A stretch of 64,000 nucleotides of DNA. Origin: Massilia agri. Its GTDB lineage: Bacteria; Pseudomonadota; Gammaproteobacteria; Burkholderiales; Burkholderiaceae_D. Shown one piece after another: positions 27,375 through 38,198 of this stretch (its first letter is position 1; each line of letters begins with the position of its first letter). Position numbers and translations under genes: made by a program. A model generated the notes under the pieces. It ran no database searches, was not told the origin of the DNA, and saw only the letters and a list, made by a program, of their open reading frames with translations. Location: assembly GCF_024753255.1 (NCBI RefSeq), contig NZ_JANUHA010000001.1, positions 597,189 through 661,188 on the forward strand, given 5' to 3'.

Positions 27375-28128
27375 AGCGCCACCTTACCTGTTTGATGCCC
27401 TCCAGCTGGCGCATCGCGACGTCGATGCCCAGGCCGATCAGGCCGATGATGATCATGGCGGCCACCACCAGGTCGTAGCGGTTGCCGGCATTGCGGGCAT
27501 CCATGATGAGAAAACCCAGCCCCGAGCTGCGGACGATCATCTCGGCCGCCACCACGACCAGCCAGGCGACGCCAAGGCTGATGCGCATGCCGGTCAGTAC
27601 CTCGGGCAGCACCGCCGGCACGATCACCTGGCGGAACAGCCTCGCGCGCGGCACGCCGAAGTTCTCGGCGGCGCGCAGGTAGCGTCCGTCGATCGCGTGC
27701 ACGCCGGCGGCGGTCTGCACGATCATCGGAAACACCGCGGCCAGGAAGATCAGGAACACCGGCGACACGTCACCCACGCCGAACCACAGGATCGCGATGG
27801 GAATCCAGGCGATCGGCGAGATCGGGCGCAGGATCTGGAACAGCGGATTGAAGGTGCGGTAGGCGGCGTCGACCCGGCCCATCCACAGGCCGAGCGGCAG
27901 CGCCACCAGCATGGCGATCAGGAAGCCCGTGGCCACGCGCAGGAGCGAAGCGCCGATGTGGCGCCACAGGGTGCCGTCGGCGGCCAGTTCGACGGCGCCG
28001 GCCGCCACCTGCCGTGGGGTCGGGAAGATCAGGCTTTCGCTCTGCACCACCACGAACCACCAGAGCGCCACCACGGCGGCGATCAGGAGCAGCGGGGGGA
28101 GGATCCGGTTCAATCGATCGAAATTCAT
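27364..28128 (-). CDS. ABC importer permease, NrtB/SsuC family
   Basis: A 254-residue inner-membrane permease with about six membrane segments. The cytoplasmic EAA loop is visible as [37 protein letters not shown] (near residues 150-185). It starts four bases inside the cupredoxin-like gene (ATGA) and overlaps the ATPase gene downstream. Together with the binding protein at 29129 and the ATPase it completes a nitrate/taurine-type importer. Confidence 0.92.
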   Translation of the reverse strand: MNFDRLNRILPPLLLIAAVVALWWFVVVQSESLIFPTPRQVAAGAVELAADGTLWRHIGASLLRVATGFLIAMLVALPLGLWMGRVDAAYRTFNPLFQILRPISPIAWIPIAILWFGVGDVSPVFLIFLAAVFPMIVQTAAGVHAIDGRYLRAAENFGVPRARLFRQVIVPAVLPEVLTGMRISLGVAWLVVVAAEMIVRSSGLGFLIMDARNAGNRYDLVVAAMIIIGLIGLGIDVAMRQLEGIKQVRWRYGR

Positions 28129-28562
28129 GCGGTATTCCGGTTCAGGAAGGAGTCAATGCGCCAGCGCAGGCGCGCCAGCCCCGCCGCCGGCGCTTCCTCG
28201 ACCACCACGGTCATGGTGCCGCTGGCGTGGGCCGTGCAGTCGAAGGGGTGTTCGCCGGCCTGGCCGAAGGGCAGGCGGAAATCCTGGCCGGGCATGATCA
28301 GGACCGGGCCGAACATCTGCGGCACGGTGTCGCGGTTGCGCAGCAGGAGCACGTCGCGCACGCCCAGCATCAAGGTGACGCGCTCCGGCAGGGTCGAGGT
28401 CTTGTCGCCCTTCATGCGGCGCTCCCAGGTGCCCTTCGGGATCTCGAACAGGCTCTCGCGCGAGGGCGCCGTCACCGGAGCGAAGGCGGCCCAGCCCAGC
28501 GGCGCCGCCAGGATGGCAAGGAGCAGCACGATGCCGATCCGCTTCTTCAACCGACCGTTCAT
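28125..28562 (-). CDS. Membrane-anchored cupredoxin-like protein
   Basis: A 145-residue protein with an N-terminal membrane anchor (residues 8-28) and a beta-rich domain. Near the C-terminus Cys109, His112 and Met117 in FDCTAHASGTM have the same C-x2-H-x4-M spacing as plastocyanin-type blue copper sites. The usual upstream histidine ligand appears replaced: the matching loop reads RDTVPQMFGPV. So copper binding may be altered or lost, or the site may act as a receptor for copper from another protein. It lies directly against the SCO1 gene with no gap. Confidence 0.7.
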   Translation of the reverse strand: MNGRLKKRIGIVLLLAILAAPLGWAAFAPVTAPSRESLFEIPKGTWERRMKGDKTSTLPERVTLMLGVRDVLLLRNRDTVPQMFGPVLIMPGQDFRLPFGQAGEHPFDCTAHASGTMTVVVEEAPAAGLARLRWRIDSFLNRNTA

Positions 28563-29132
28563 CTATTCCGCATAAAGCACGTTCACGTCGTGCACGATCT
28601 CGTCAGCCGGCCGGCCGAACGGCATCAGCGCGCGCAGCATGCCCTTCTTGTCGATGAAGTAGAGGTAGGACGAATGGCCCATCTGGTAGCTGTCGGGGCC
28701 CGTCGGCACCTTCGTGGCGGTGATGCCGTAGTCCTTGCGGATCGCCGCCATCTGCTCGGGCGTGCCGGTCAGGCCGATGAAGCTCTTGTCGAATCTGGCC
28801 AGGTAGTCCTTGAGCCGCGCCGGCGTGTCGCGTTCCGGATCGACCGAGATGAACAGCACCTGCAGGCGGTCCGCGTTCGCCCCCAGCTTCTGGCGCGCCT
28901 GCGCCAGCAGGGCCAGGGAGGCCGGGCAGATCGCCTGGCAATGGGTGAAGCCGAACTCCAGCACGACGACCTTGCCGCGCAGCCTGGACAGGCGGAAGTC
29001 GCGGCCGTCGGCGGCCTGCTGCGCAATCTCCGGCGCCACGCGGGCCGGCGAGAAGGTGCCGGACCTTAAAGGCTCGGCAGCCTGCGCCATGGAGGCGGCA
29101 AGCAATGCGGAGAGAAAAAGCCGGCGCTTCAC
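28563..29132 (-). CDS. SCO1/SenC family copper chaperone or thiol protein
   Basis: A 189-residue periplasmic thioredoxin-fold protein. Signal peptide at residues 1-19 (ending AQA). The copper-binding CxxxC is Cys65 and Cys69 in FTHCQAICP, with the third ligand His153 in QMGHSSYLYFID. SCO proteins pass copper to the CuA site of cytochrome oxidases or act as thiol-disulfide reductants. Here it is not next to oxidase genes but inside an ABC importer operon, overlapping the binding-protein gene by ATGA. Confidence 0.93.
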   Translation of the reverse strand: MKRRLFLSALLAASMAQAAEPLRSGTFSPARVAPEIAQQAADGRDFRLSRLRGKVVVLEFGFTHCQAICPASLALLAQARQKLGANADRLQVLFISVDPERDTPARLKDYLARFDKSFIGLTGTPEQMAAIRKDYGITATKVPTGPDSYQMGHSSYLYFIDKKGMLRALMPFGRPADEIVHDVNVLYAE

Positions 29133-30151
29133 AGCATCACCTTCACGGGCCGGACGTTCTTCACGAAGCTTTCGTCCACATATTGCTCGTAGCGGACCGG
29201 ACGCTTCAGGGTGCCGGCCTGCACCGACAGCTGCATCAGCTCGTCGAATTCGGCGCGCAGCATGCGCAGGTCACCATAGGTGACGCGGTCGGAGGGGTTG
29301 TCCATGACGAACTTGATGATCTTCGGATCCTGGTTGAAGAAGGCGCGCTGGGCCGCGATGTGCGCCGCCTTGTCGCGGTTGAGGGGCGAGGCGTCGAGCC
29401 AGTTGCCGGCCGCCTGCACGTAGTTGACCAGTTCCTGCACCAATGGCCGGTTGGTCTTGATGAGTTCTTCGCGCACCGTCAGCACACAGCAGATGTAGTT
29501 GGGCCACTCGTCGCGCGTCATCGACAACGGACGCGCATATCCCGCGCGCTGGGCGGCCGCGCCGAAGGGCTCGCCGGTGCAGTAGCCATCCACGGCGCCG
29601 GCATACAGCGCGGCCGGCATGTCGGGCGGCGCCATCTCGATGACTTCGATGTCCTTCGGCGACATGCCCTCGCGCGCCAGCATCTTGCGCAGGAACAGAT
29701 AGTCGACCGCGAAGCGGCTGGGGATGGCGATGCTCTTGCCGCGCATGTCGGCGAACTTGCGGTAGGGCGAATCGGTGCGCACCATGATCACGGCGCCCGA
29801 GCGGTGGCCGAGCGAGACGATCTTGAGCGGAATGCGCCAGTCGGTCAGGTCCATCACCAGGGGCGCCAGCATGTAGGCGGCCTGGATGCGGCCCGTCATC
29901 AGGGATTCCTTGATCTCGGGCCAGCCCGAATACTTGTTGTACTCGAACAGGGTGGCGGCAGCCTGCGGCTTGCCATCGGCCGCCGCCCGCGCCTTGCAGG
30001 CGATCGGCAGGGTGAGGTTGCAGGTGACGGGCAGGCCGCCGACCTGCAGGGGCGCGCGCACGGGTGCGGCAAGCGCCCTGCCGGCCAGCGGCAGGGCCAG
30101 GGCGCCGCCCAGTAGCTGGCGGCGGCGCGGGGAATGCTCGTGCATGGCCAT
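29129..30151 (-). CDS. ABC importer substrate-binding protein, NrtA/CmpA-like, Tat-type signal
   Basis: A 340-residue binding protein. The N-terminus SPRRRQLLGGALALPLAGRALA is a twin-arginine-like signal. The body matches NrtA/CmpA/SsuA-type proteins: LMTGRIQAAYMLAPLVMDL, MRGKSIAIPSRFAVDYLFLRKML, GAVDGYCTGEPFGAAA. Such proteins capture nitrate, bicarbonate, sulfonates or thiamine precursors; a Tat route would mean it folds, perhaps with a cofactor or metal, before export. It starts 5 bp after the glucokinase-RpiR copy 2. Confidence 0.88.
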   Translation of the reverse strand: MAMHEHSPRRRQLLGGALALPLAGRALAAPVRAPLQVGGLPVTCNLTLPIACKARAAADGKPQAAATLFEYNKYSGWPEIKESLMTGRIQAAYMLAPLVMDLTDWRIPLKIVSLGHRSGAVIMVRTDSPYRKFADMRGKSIAIPSRFAVDYLFLRKMLAREGMSPKDIEVIEMAPPDMPAALYAGAVDGYCTGEPFGAAAQRAGYARPLSMTRDEWPNYICCVLTVREELIKTNRPLVQELVNYVQAAGNWLDASPLNRDKAAHIAAQRAFFNQDPKIIKFVMDNPSDRVTYGDLRMLRAEFDELMQLSVQAGTLKRPVRYEQYVDESFVKNVRPVKVML

Positions 30152-30156
30152 CGTGT

Positions 30157-32016
30157 TCAGCCGTCGAGATGCGAGATCAGGGCCTTGCGCTGGACGTCGC
30201 CCTCGCCCGCCGGCGCCTCTTGCGCGCCAAGCGAAATCCCGACCGACATGATGTCGATGAGGAGCAGCTGCAGGATGCGCGAGATCATCGACAGGAAGGT
30301 CGTGCCGTCCTCGCTGTGGTCGACCGCCAGGCAGACGCTGGCCTTCTTCGCAAGCAGGGACTTGCTGCTGGTGATGGCGATGACGTCGGCGCCGGCCGCG
30401 CGCGCCGTGTCGACGGCCTCCAGCAGTTCCGGCAGCTGGCCGGCGGTGGAGATCGCGATCACCACGTCGCCCGGTCCCAGCAGGCCGGCGGCGAGGGTGA
30501 ACAGGTGCGAGTCACCGTAGAGCGCAGCCGGGATGCGGAAGCGGAAGAACTTGTGCTGGCCGTCGAGCGCCACCGCGCGCGCATTGCCCATGGCGTAGAA
30601 CTCGACGCGGCGCGCACGGCGCAGCAGCTCGATGGCGCGGTCGATCGCGTGCACGTCGAGCTGGTCGCGGAATTTCAGGATCGCCGAGACGGTGTTGTCG
30701 ATCACCTTGGCCGACAGGTCGTGGGTGCTGTCGCTCATGCGCACCTGGCTGTGGCGCACGGGGATGGTGCCGGTCAGGCTGCCGGCGAACTTGAGCTTGA
30801 ACTCGGCCAGCCCCTGGAAGCCGAGCGAGCGGCAGAAGCGGATCACGGTCGGCTGGCTGACGTCGGCCAGGCGCGCGATCTCGGCGATCGGCTCGGACAG
30901 CACCTTGCGCGGATGCTCCAGCACCAGGGCGGCGACGCGCTGCTCGGCCGGCGACAGTTCGTGGCGCAGCTGCTGGACCCGGTCCATCAGTGTGTTCGCA
31001 CCGCTGCGTCCGCGCAGGTGCTCGGTCAGGATCGCCGACACCCCGTGCAGGGCCGGGTTCGGCGTCATGATCACGTAGGTCGGGATCTGGGCGATGTAGT
31101 CGGTGAAGCGGCCCTTGGCCTCGAAGCGTGCACGGAAGGGAGAGGTGGCGAACCACTCGGCGATGCGCGGCACGATGCCGCCGCCGATGAAGATGCCGCC
31201 GAAGGCGCCCAGCGTCACCGCCAGGTTGGCGGCGGCGCTGCCCAGCATGCCGGCGAACGTCTCCAGGGTCTCCAGGCAGAGCGGGTTTTTCTCGTCCAGC
31301 GCGGCGCTGACGATGTCGGCGGTGCTGCGGCTGGGAGCCTCGACGCCGTTGCGGCGCGCCAGCGCGCGGTACATCACTTCGATGCCGGGGCCGGAGATCA
31401 GGCGCTCGTTCGAGACGTGCGGCCACTCTTCCCAGGCGTATTGCAGGATCGCGAACTCGCGCTCGTCGGCGGGGGCGAAGTTGACGTGCCCGCCTTCACT
31501 GCCGAGGGTGACGAAGCCGTCGATGGTCGGGATCACGCCCGAGACGCCCAGGCCGGTGCCCGGCCCCAGCACGCCCGCCACCGCGTGGCTCTGCGGCGCA
31601 CCGCCGCCGACCTGCTTCAGGTCCTTCGGCTGGAAACCCGGCAGGGCCATGGCCAGCGCCGTGAAGTCGTTCACGATCAGCAGCGTCGACAGGCCGAGGG
31701 TGCGGCGCACCTCGTCGGTCGAGAACTGCCAGTCGCGGTTGGTCATGCGGATGGTGTCGCCGCTGATCGGATTGGCCAGCGCGAAGGCCGCGTGGTTGAT
31801 GCGCACGCCCCCGAGCTGCGCCAGGTAGGCATGCAGCAGTTCCACGATGCCGCTGTAGTCGTCGCACAGCAGCACCGCCACCTGGCGCAGCACGCCGGGT
31901 GCGGTCTCGAGGCCGAAGCGCGCATGCGTGGCGCCGATGTCGGCCAGCAGGCGCGGGCCATCGGCAAAAGCGGCGCGGGAAGGTTTCAGGTCGGTGTCTG
32001 GTTCAACGGTCATCAC
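30157..32016 (-). CDS. glk: Bifunctional glucokinase / RpiR (HexR-like) regulator, copy 2
   Basis: A 619-residue paralogue of the protein at 17584-19446, with the same order: glucokinase (DIGATHARFGL, GPGTGLGVSG, GSEGGHVNFAP), RpiR helix-turn-helix (EIARLADVSQPTVIRFCRSLGF, identical to copy 1), SIS domain (VEFYAMGNARAVALDGQHKFFRF). Long blocks are identical, so the duplication is fairly recent; differences concentrate in the N-terminal 100 residues and the SIS region (SNSGSIAE becomes STAGQLPE). It heads the importer operon, 5 bp before the binding protein, which is not a usual place for a glucose kinase. Confidence 0.94.
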   Translation of the reverse strand: MMTVEPDTDLKPSRAAFADGPRLLADIGATHARFGLETAPGVLRQVAVLLCDDYSGIVELLHAYLAQLGGVRINHAAFALANPISGDTIRMTNRDWQFSTDEVRRTLGLSTLLIVNDFTALAMALPGFQPKDLKQVGGGAPQSHAVAGVLGPGTGLGVSGVIPTIDGFVTLGSEGGHVNFAPADEREFAILQYAWEEWPHVSNERLISGPGIEVMYRALARRNGVEAPSRSTADIVSAALDEKNPLCLETLETFAGMLGSAAANLAVTLGAFGGIFIGGGIVPRIAEWFATSPFRARFEAKGRFTDYIAQIPTYVIMTPNPALHGVSAILTEHLRGRSGANTLMDRVQQLRHELSPAEQRVAALVLEHPRKVLSEPIAEIARLADVSQPTVIRFCRSLGFQGLAEFKLKFAGSLTGTIPVRHSQVRMSDSTHDLSAKVIDNTVSAILKFRDQLDVHAIDRAIELLRRARRVEFYAMGNARAVALDGQHKFFRFRIPAALYGDSHLFTLAAGLLGPGDVVIAISTAGQLPELLEAVDTARAAGADVIAITSSKSLLAKKASVCLAVDHSEDGTTFLSMISRILQLLLIDIMSVGISLGAQEAPAGEGDVQRKALISHLDG

Positions 32017-32103
32017 GGATCAAGGCTGGGCGGGACGGAAGTCCCGGATCGCGTAAGGATACCATTGATCGAATGGCAAAAATACGCCCCGCCCCGCCGC
32101 CGG

Positions 32104-33120
32104 TCAGCGCAGCAGCCCTTTCAGCAGCGCCTTGTGGAACTGCGCAGGATCCTGCATCTGCGGCGCATGCCCCATTTCCGGGAATGTAACGAGCGTCGAC
32201 TTGGGAATCGCGCTCGCCGTCCGCTTGGCCAGCTCCGGATAATTCCCCAGCTTCGGCCGGATCTCCGCGGGCGCGGCATCCTTGCCGATGGCCGTGGTGT
32301 CCTTCAGGCCGATCAGCAGCAGCACCGGCATCTTCAACCGCGGGAACTCGTACACCACCGGCTGGGTATAGATCATGTCGTACTGCAGCGCCGAATTCCA
32401 GGCCACGATCTGCTTGCCCGGCCCGCGGTACATCCCCGCCAGCATCTGCACCCAGGGCTCGTACTCCGGCTTCCAGGTGTTGACGTAGTACGTCGCCTTC
32501 TCGTAGTTGCGGATGCGTTCCGCCGTGGTCTGGAGCTCGCGCTCGTACCACTTGTCCACGCCCAGCGAAGGCACGCCGAGGGTCTTCCAGTCTTCCAGGC
32601 CGATGGGATTGACCAGCACCAGCTGCTCCGACTGCTGCGGGAACATCAGTCCATAGCGCACCGCCAGCATGCCGCCCGTCGAGTGGCCCATGATGATGGC
32701 GTTCTTGACGCCGATGGACGCCAACAGTGCGCGGGTGTTCTCGCTCAGCTGCTGGAAGGTGTACTGGTAGTGGGCCGGCTTGGTCGACTTGCAGAAGCCC
32801 ACCTGGTCGGGCGCCACCACGCGGTAGCCGGCGCTGCTGAGCTCCTTGATGGTGCCGGCCCAGGTGGCGCCGCAGAAGTTCTTGCCGTGCATGAGCACGA
32901 CGGTGCGGCCGTTCGGCTTGGCCGGCTTGACGTCCATATAGGCCATCTGCAGCTTCACGCCCTGGGAGGTGAAGGCGAAGCGCTGGATGGGATAGGGGTA
33001 CTCGAAACCTTCCAGTTCCGAGCCGTAGGCCGGTTCGTCTGCGGCGTGCGCAGCGAGCAAGGGTGGGAAGAGAAACGCAGCGCAGGCAAGCGCGCGTGAA
33101 ACGCGGGTCATTACAGGCAT
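32104..33120 (-). CDS. Exported alpha/beta hydrolase
   Basis: A 338-residue hydrolase with a signal peptide (to about residue 27, ending AAHA). Seen: VVLMHGKNFCGATW oxyanion region, nucleophile serine in IMGHSTGGML near residue 147, a late Asp in LIGLKDTTAIG, and His318 in PEMGHAPQM. ATG at 33120 is used; ATG at 33111 is also possible. It follows the periplasmic alpha-amylase in the same direction (86 bp gap) and may be co-transcribed. Substrate unknown. Confidence 0.85.
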   Translation of the reverse strand: MPVMTRVSRALACAAFLFPPLLAAHAADEPAYGSELEGFEYPYPIQRFAFTSQGVKLQMAYMDVKPAKPNGRTVVLMHGKNFCGATWAGTIKELSSAGYRVVAPDQVGFCKSTKPAHYQYTFQQLSENTRALLASIGVKNAIIMGHSTGGMLAVRYGLMFPQQSEQLVLVNPIGLEDWKTLGVPSLGVDKWYERELQTTAERIRNYEKATYYVNTWKPEYEPWVQMLAGMYRGPGKQIVAWNSALQYDMIYTQPVVYEFPRLKMPVLLLIGLKDTTAIGKDAAPAEIRPKLGNYPELAKRTASAIPKSTLVTFPEMGHAPQMQDPAQFHKALLKGLLR

Positions 33121-33206
33121 GATCGGAAGATGCTGAGTTGACGGAGCGGCCAGTCTAGCGCAATGGCGGCGGCCGCGTGGCCGCCGCCATTGAAACGGAA
33201 CGCCGA

Positions 33207-34868
33207 TCAGTCCTGCGCGATCAAGGCCACCGGCGACGGCTGGGCGAAGTGCACCTTGCCGTCCTTGACGACCGCGGCCTGGCCCGAATACGCGTCGCGC
33301 ACGGTCTGGCCGTCGTTGAAGACGCCTGCCACCGTGATCGGCAGCGCCTTGTCCTTCGGCAGGTCCAGCGCCACCACCACCCGGTCGCTCACGCCATCCT
33401 TTTCCCAGGTACGTTTGAAGGTATATGGGCTGTGCGCCAGCATCTGGTGCACGCCCGCGCCCACCGCCGGATGGGCGGCGCGGAAGCGCCCCAGCTTCGC
33501 CCAGTGCTCGCGGATATCGCCAATGCGGTGCTGGCCGCGCTGCGCGTTGGATGCCAGCTCGTCCCAGTTCATGAAGGAACGCAGCTTGGCGTCGCCGGTG
33601 GCGCCTTCGATATTGAGCAGGCGCGCGGTTTCGTCGCCGTAGTAGATCTGGGCCGAGCCCGGCGCCAGCAGCAGTTTGTTGGCCGATTCGATCGGACGCT
33701 GGCGCGCCGGGTCGAAGGGGCTGCCGTCGTCGTGGGAGCTGATGTAGTTCAGCACCGAGTAGCCCTTCATCGGGCCGTGCAGGGCCTTCGAGTAATCCGA
33801 GAACAGCTTTTCGTAGCCCTGGGCGGCGTCGGACTTCATGCTGAAGTTGATCATGCTGTCGAAGCCGTTGGCCAGGTAGTCGACCCTGGTCCCGCCGCCC
33901 AGGTCGAAGCTGTGGCCGTGGTTGATCGAATAGTTGTAGACCTCCGAGGTCATGAAGAAAGGCAGGTTGCCCAGGCGCTTGCCCGGGTTGGCGCGCTTCC
34001 ACTCCTCGTAAGCGAGGCTGGCTTCCTGCTTGACTTCCTTCCACACGCCCGGCTCGGTGTGCTTGACGGTGTCGGCGCGGAAGCCGTCCACGCCGTACTT
34101 GCGGACCCAGTCGGCATGCCACTTGACGAGGTAGAAGCGCGGCGCGCGCGGGTAGCCGGTGCGCTTGAAGAAGGCGTCCAGCTCCTTCACCTCGCGCTCG
34201 TAGCGCCCTTCCTTCTTCCACTTCGCGACCAGTTGCGGCGGCAGCGGCACGTTGGCATTGCTGTTGGTGAGGATGTCCGGCAGGTTGTCGACCAGGGTGC
34301 AGTCGATCGTGGTGGGCGCATCCTTGAAGGCGCACTTCGGTCCGGTGCGCACCCAGCTCGACGGCCATACCGGGTCCTGTTCCGTCACCGGGCCGGTGTG
34401 GTTCATCACCACGTCCAGGATCACGCGGATGCCGTTGGCGTGCGCGGTGTCCACGAAAGTGCGGAAGTCCGCCTCGGTGCCGAGGTTGGCGTCGATGGCG
34501 GTGAAGTCCTTGGCCCAGTAGCCGTGGAAGCCATAGCTCTTGCCGGTGCCCTCGTCGGTTCCCGCATGGATCTGCTCGACCGGCGGCGTGAGCCAGATGG
34601 CATTCACGCCCAGCTCCCTGAAATAGCCGTCCTTGATCTTGGCCGTGATGCCCTTCAGGTCGCCGCCCATGAAGCCGCGCAGCTTGGCCGCATCGTCCTT
34701 GCGGCCGTATGCGAGGTCGTTCGCCTTGTCGCCGTTGTTGAAACGGTCCGTCAGCAGGAAGTAGACGGTGGCGTTCTCCCAGACGAAGGGCTTGGCGGCC
34801 TGGGCGGCGGCTTGGGACGCTGCGCCGAAGGCAAGCAACATGGAGGCGGCAAGGACGGGAAGTTTCAT
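33207..34868 (-). CDS. Periplasmic or secreted alpha-amylase, GH13
   Basis: A 553-residue GH13 enzyme with a signal peptide (residues 1-23). Catalytic residues: nucleophile Asp266 in DGFRADTVKH, acid Glu309 in FMTSEVYNY, stabiliser Asp380 in YISSHDDGSPF; the calcium-site region reads DVVMNHTGP near 153. It should cut alpha-1,4 bonds in starch or maltodextrins outside the cytosol. It lies 28 bp downstream of pgm and 338 bp upstream of the end of the hydrolase gene cluster, so MFS-pgm-amylase is probably one transcription unit. Confidence 0.93.
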   Translation of the reverse strand: MKLPVLAASMLLAFGAASQAAAQAAKPFVWENATVYFLLTDRFNNGDKANDLAYGRKDDAAKLRGFMGGDLKGITAKIKDGYFRELGVNAIWLTPPVEQIHAGTDEGTGKSYGFHGYWAKDFTAIDANLGTEADFRTFVDTAHANGIRVILDVVMNHTGPVTEQDPVWPSSWVRTGPKCAFKDAPTTIDCTLVDNLPDILTNSNANVPLPPQLVAKWKKEGRYEREVKELDAFFKRTGYPRAPRFYLVKWHADWVRKYGVDGFRADTVKHTEPGVWKEVKQEASLAYEEWKRANPGKRLGNLPFFMTSEVYNYSINHGHSFDLGGGTRVDYLANGFDSMINFSMKSDAAQGYEKLFSDYSKALHGPMKGYSVLNYISSHDDGSPFDPARQRPIESANKLLLAPGSAQIYYGDETARLLNIEGATGDAKLRSFMNWDELASNAQRGQHRIGDIREHWAKLGRFRAAHPAVGAGVHQMLAHSPYTFKRTWEKDGVSDRVVVALDLPKDKALPITVAGVFNDGQTVRDAYSGQAAVVKDGKVHFAQPSPVALIAQD

Positions 34869-34896
34869 GCAGGTTCCTGTGTGGTGGGTGGATGGT

Positions 34897-36609
<1,713 letters not shown>

Positions 36610-36648
36610 TTACGATACGACAGGCGCGAAATCACTGGCGCGCGGCGC

Positions 36649-37986
36649 TCAGGCGCTTGACTTCACCGGTGCCGCGCGGTCGGTGACGAACAGCGTCAGC
36701 ACGGCCGCGACCAGCATCGACGCACCGCCGAGGGCCACGGTCAGCACGGTGTGGCCGTCGAAGAAGTGCTTGGTCACGCCGCCCAGCAGCAGGCCGCTGC
36801 AGATCTGCGGGATCACGACGAAGAAGTTGAACAGGCCCATGAAGTAACCCATGCGCTTGGCCGGCAGCGAGCCCGCCAGGATCGCGTAGGGCATGGTCAG
36901 GATCGAGGCCCAGGCCAGGCCGACGCCGATCATCGGGACCATCAGCATGTTGCGGTCGGTGATGAGGTAGATGCTTGCCAGGCTCAGGCCGCCGATCGCG
37001 AGGCAGGTGGCGTGCACGGTCTTGCGAGAGGTCGCCCGCGCGAAGATCGGCAGGATGAAGGCGGCCAGCGCCGACACGCCGCTGTAGACCGCGAACATGA
37101 TGCCGACAAAGCTGCCGGCCGCCTGGAATTCGGTTGAATGGGCGTCGGTGGTGCCGTAGACGTTGTCGGCGATCGCAGAGCCGGTGTAGATCCACATCGC
37201 GAACAGCGCGATCCAGGTGAAGAACTGCACGAAAGCCAGTTGCACCATGGTGCGCGGCATCTTGGCGAAGCCGCCGAAGATCTCGGCGATGGCCACGCCC
37301 AGGCTGCGGGAATGCTGGCGTTCCTTGTTGAAGCTGTCCATGTCCGCCGGCGGCAGTTCGTCGGCGGTGAGGACGGTCCAGAGCACGGCCAGGAAGAAGA
37401 TCGCGCCGCCGGCATAGAAGGAGTAGCGCACGGTGTCGGGGATCATGCCGCCGACCGCTTCGTTGGACACGCCCATCATTTCAAAGAACCAGGGCAGCAG
37501 CGAAGCGATCACGGCGCCGCAGCCGATGAAGAAGGTCTGCATCGCATAGCCCGCGGTCTGCTGCGAGGCGTCGAGCTTGTCGCCCACGAAGGCGCGGAAG
37601 GGTTCCATCGACACGTTGATGGCGGCGTCCATCAGCCACAGCACGGCCACGGCCATCCACAGGGCGGCGGAATTCGGCATCAGGAACAGGGCGATCGCCG
37701 CCAGCAGGGCGCCGATGAAGAAGAAGGGACGGCGGCGGCCCCATTTCGGGTGCCAGGTGTTGTCGCTCAGGTAGCCGATCACGGGCTGCACCAGCAGGCC
37801 CGTCACGGGGGCGGCGAGCCAATACAGGGCCAGGTTGTCGGGGTCGGCGCCGAGCGTCGAGAAGATGCGGCTGGTGTTGGCGTTCTGCAGGGCGAAGCCG
37901 AACTGGATGCCGAAGAAGCCGAAGCTCATGTTCCAGAGCTGCCAGAACGACAGGCGCGGCTTGATGGCGCCGGTTTGCATATCCAT
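36649..37986 (-). CDS. SLC45-like MFS sugar transporter
   Basis: A 445-residue protein with about 12 membrane segments. The loop 2-3 motif GYLSDNTWHPKWGRRRPFFFIG has the RRRPF signature of the SLC45/sucrose-maltose carrier group, and the N-terminus LSFWQLWNMSFGFFGIQFGFALQNAN is typical. It should import maltose or related disaccharides with protons. The ATG at 37986 with GGGGAC upstream is used; an upstream extension to 38289 is rejected because it lacks the fold and crosses the promoter. Part of the glucan cluster with pgm and amylase. Confidence 0.92.
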   Translation of the reverse strand: MDMQTGAIKPRLSFWQLWNMSFGFFGIQFGFALQNANTSRIFSTLGADPDNLALYWLAAPVTGLLVQPVIGYLSDNTWHPKWGRRRPFFFIGALLAAIALFLMPNSAALWMAVAVLWLMDAAINVSMEPFRAFVGDKLDASQQTAGYAMQTFFIGCGAVIASLLPWFFEMMGVSNEAVGGMIPDTVRYSFYAGGAIFFLAVLWTVLTADELPPADMDSFNKERQHSRSLGVAIAEIFGGFAKMPRTMVQLAFVQFFTWIALFAMWIYTGSAIADNVYGTTDAHSTEFQAAGSFVGIMFAVYSGVSALAAFILPIFARATSRKTVHATCLAIGGLSLASIYLITDRNMLMVPMIGVGLAWASILTMPYAILAGSLPAKRMGYFMGLFNFFVVIPQICSGLLLGGVTKHFFDGHTVLTVALGGASMLVAAVLTLFVTDRAAPVKSSA

Positions 37987-38065
37987 TGATGTCCCCAATG
38001 TGGCCCGGACCCGCCGGACTCTCGTGTGAAGCAGGCCCTCGAGGAAGAGGCGGCCTACCGTAATC

Positions 38066-38080
38066 TGTAGCAAAATAACA
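38066..38080. promoter_or_regulatory. Weak HexR-like palindrome upstream of the sugar transporter
   Basis: TGTAGC-AAA-ATAACA matches TGTAGT-N3-ACTACA at 9 of 12 positions. It lies in the 212-bp gap between the divergent SLC45 and esterase genes. Confidence 0.35.
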
Positions 38081-38198
38081 TGGGCCTTTCGGAGTGTCAA
38101 TCGAAGAGCTGTCATAGTAGAATCGACACCACAGGCTTGGCCGAATACCGCCCCTCTGTAGTCAAACAACATATAACAACCTTGCATAAGGAGACACC

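Noticed and set aside
30064..33099. A 1011-codon plus-strand open frame opposite the glucokinase-RpiR copy 2 and hydrolase
   Set aside because: The same shadow-frame pattern; it crosses two confident minus-strand genes and their intergenic gap.
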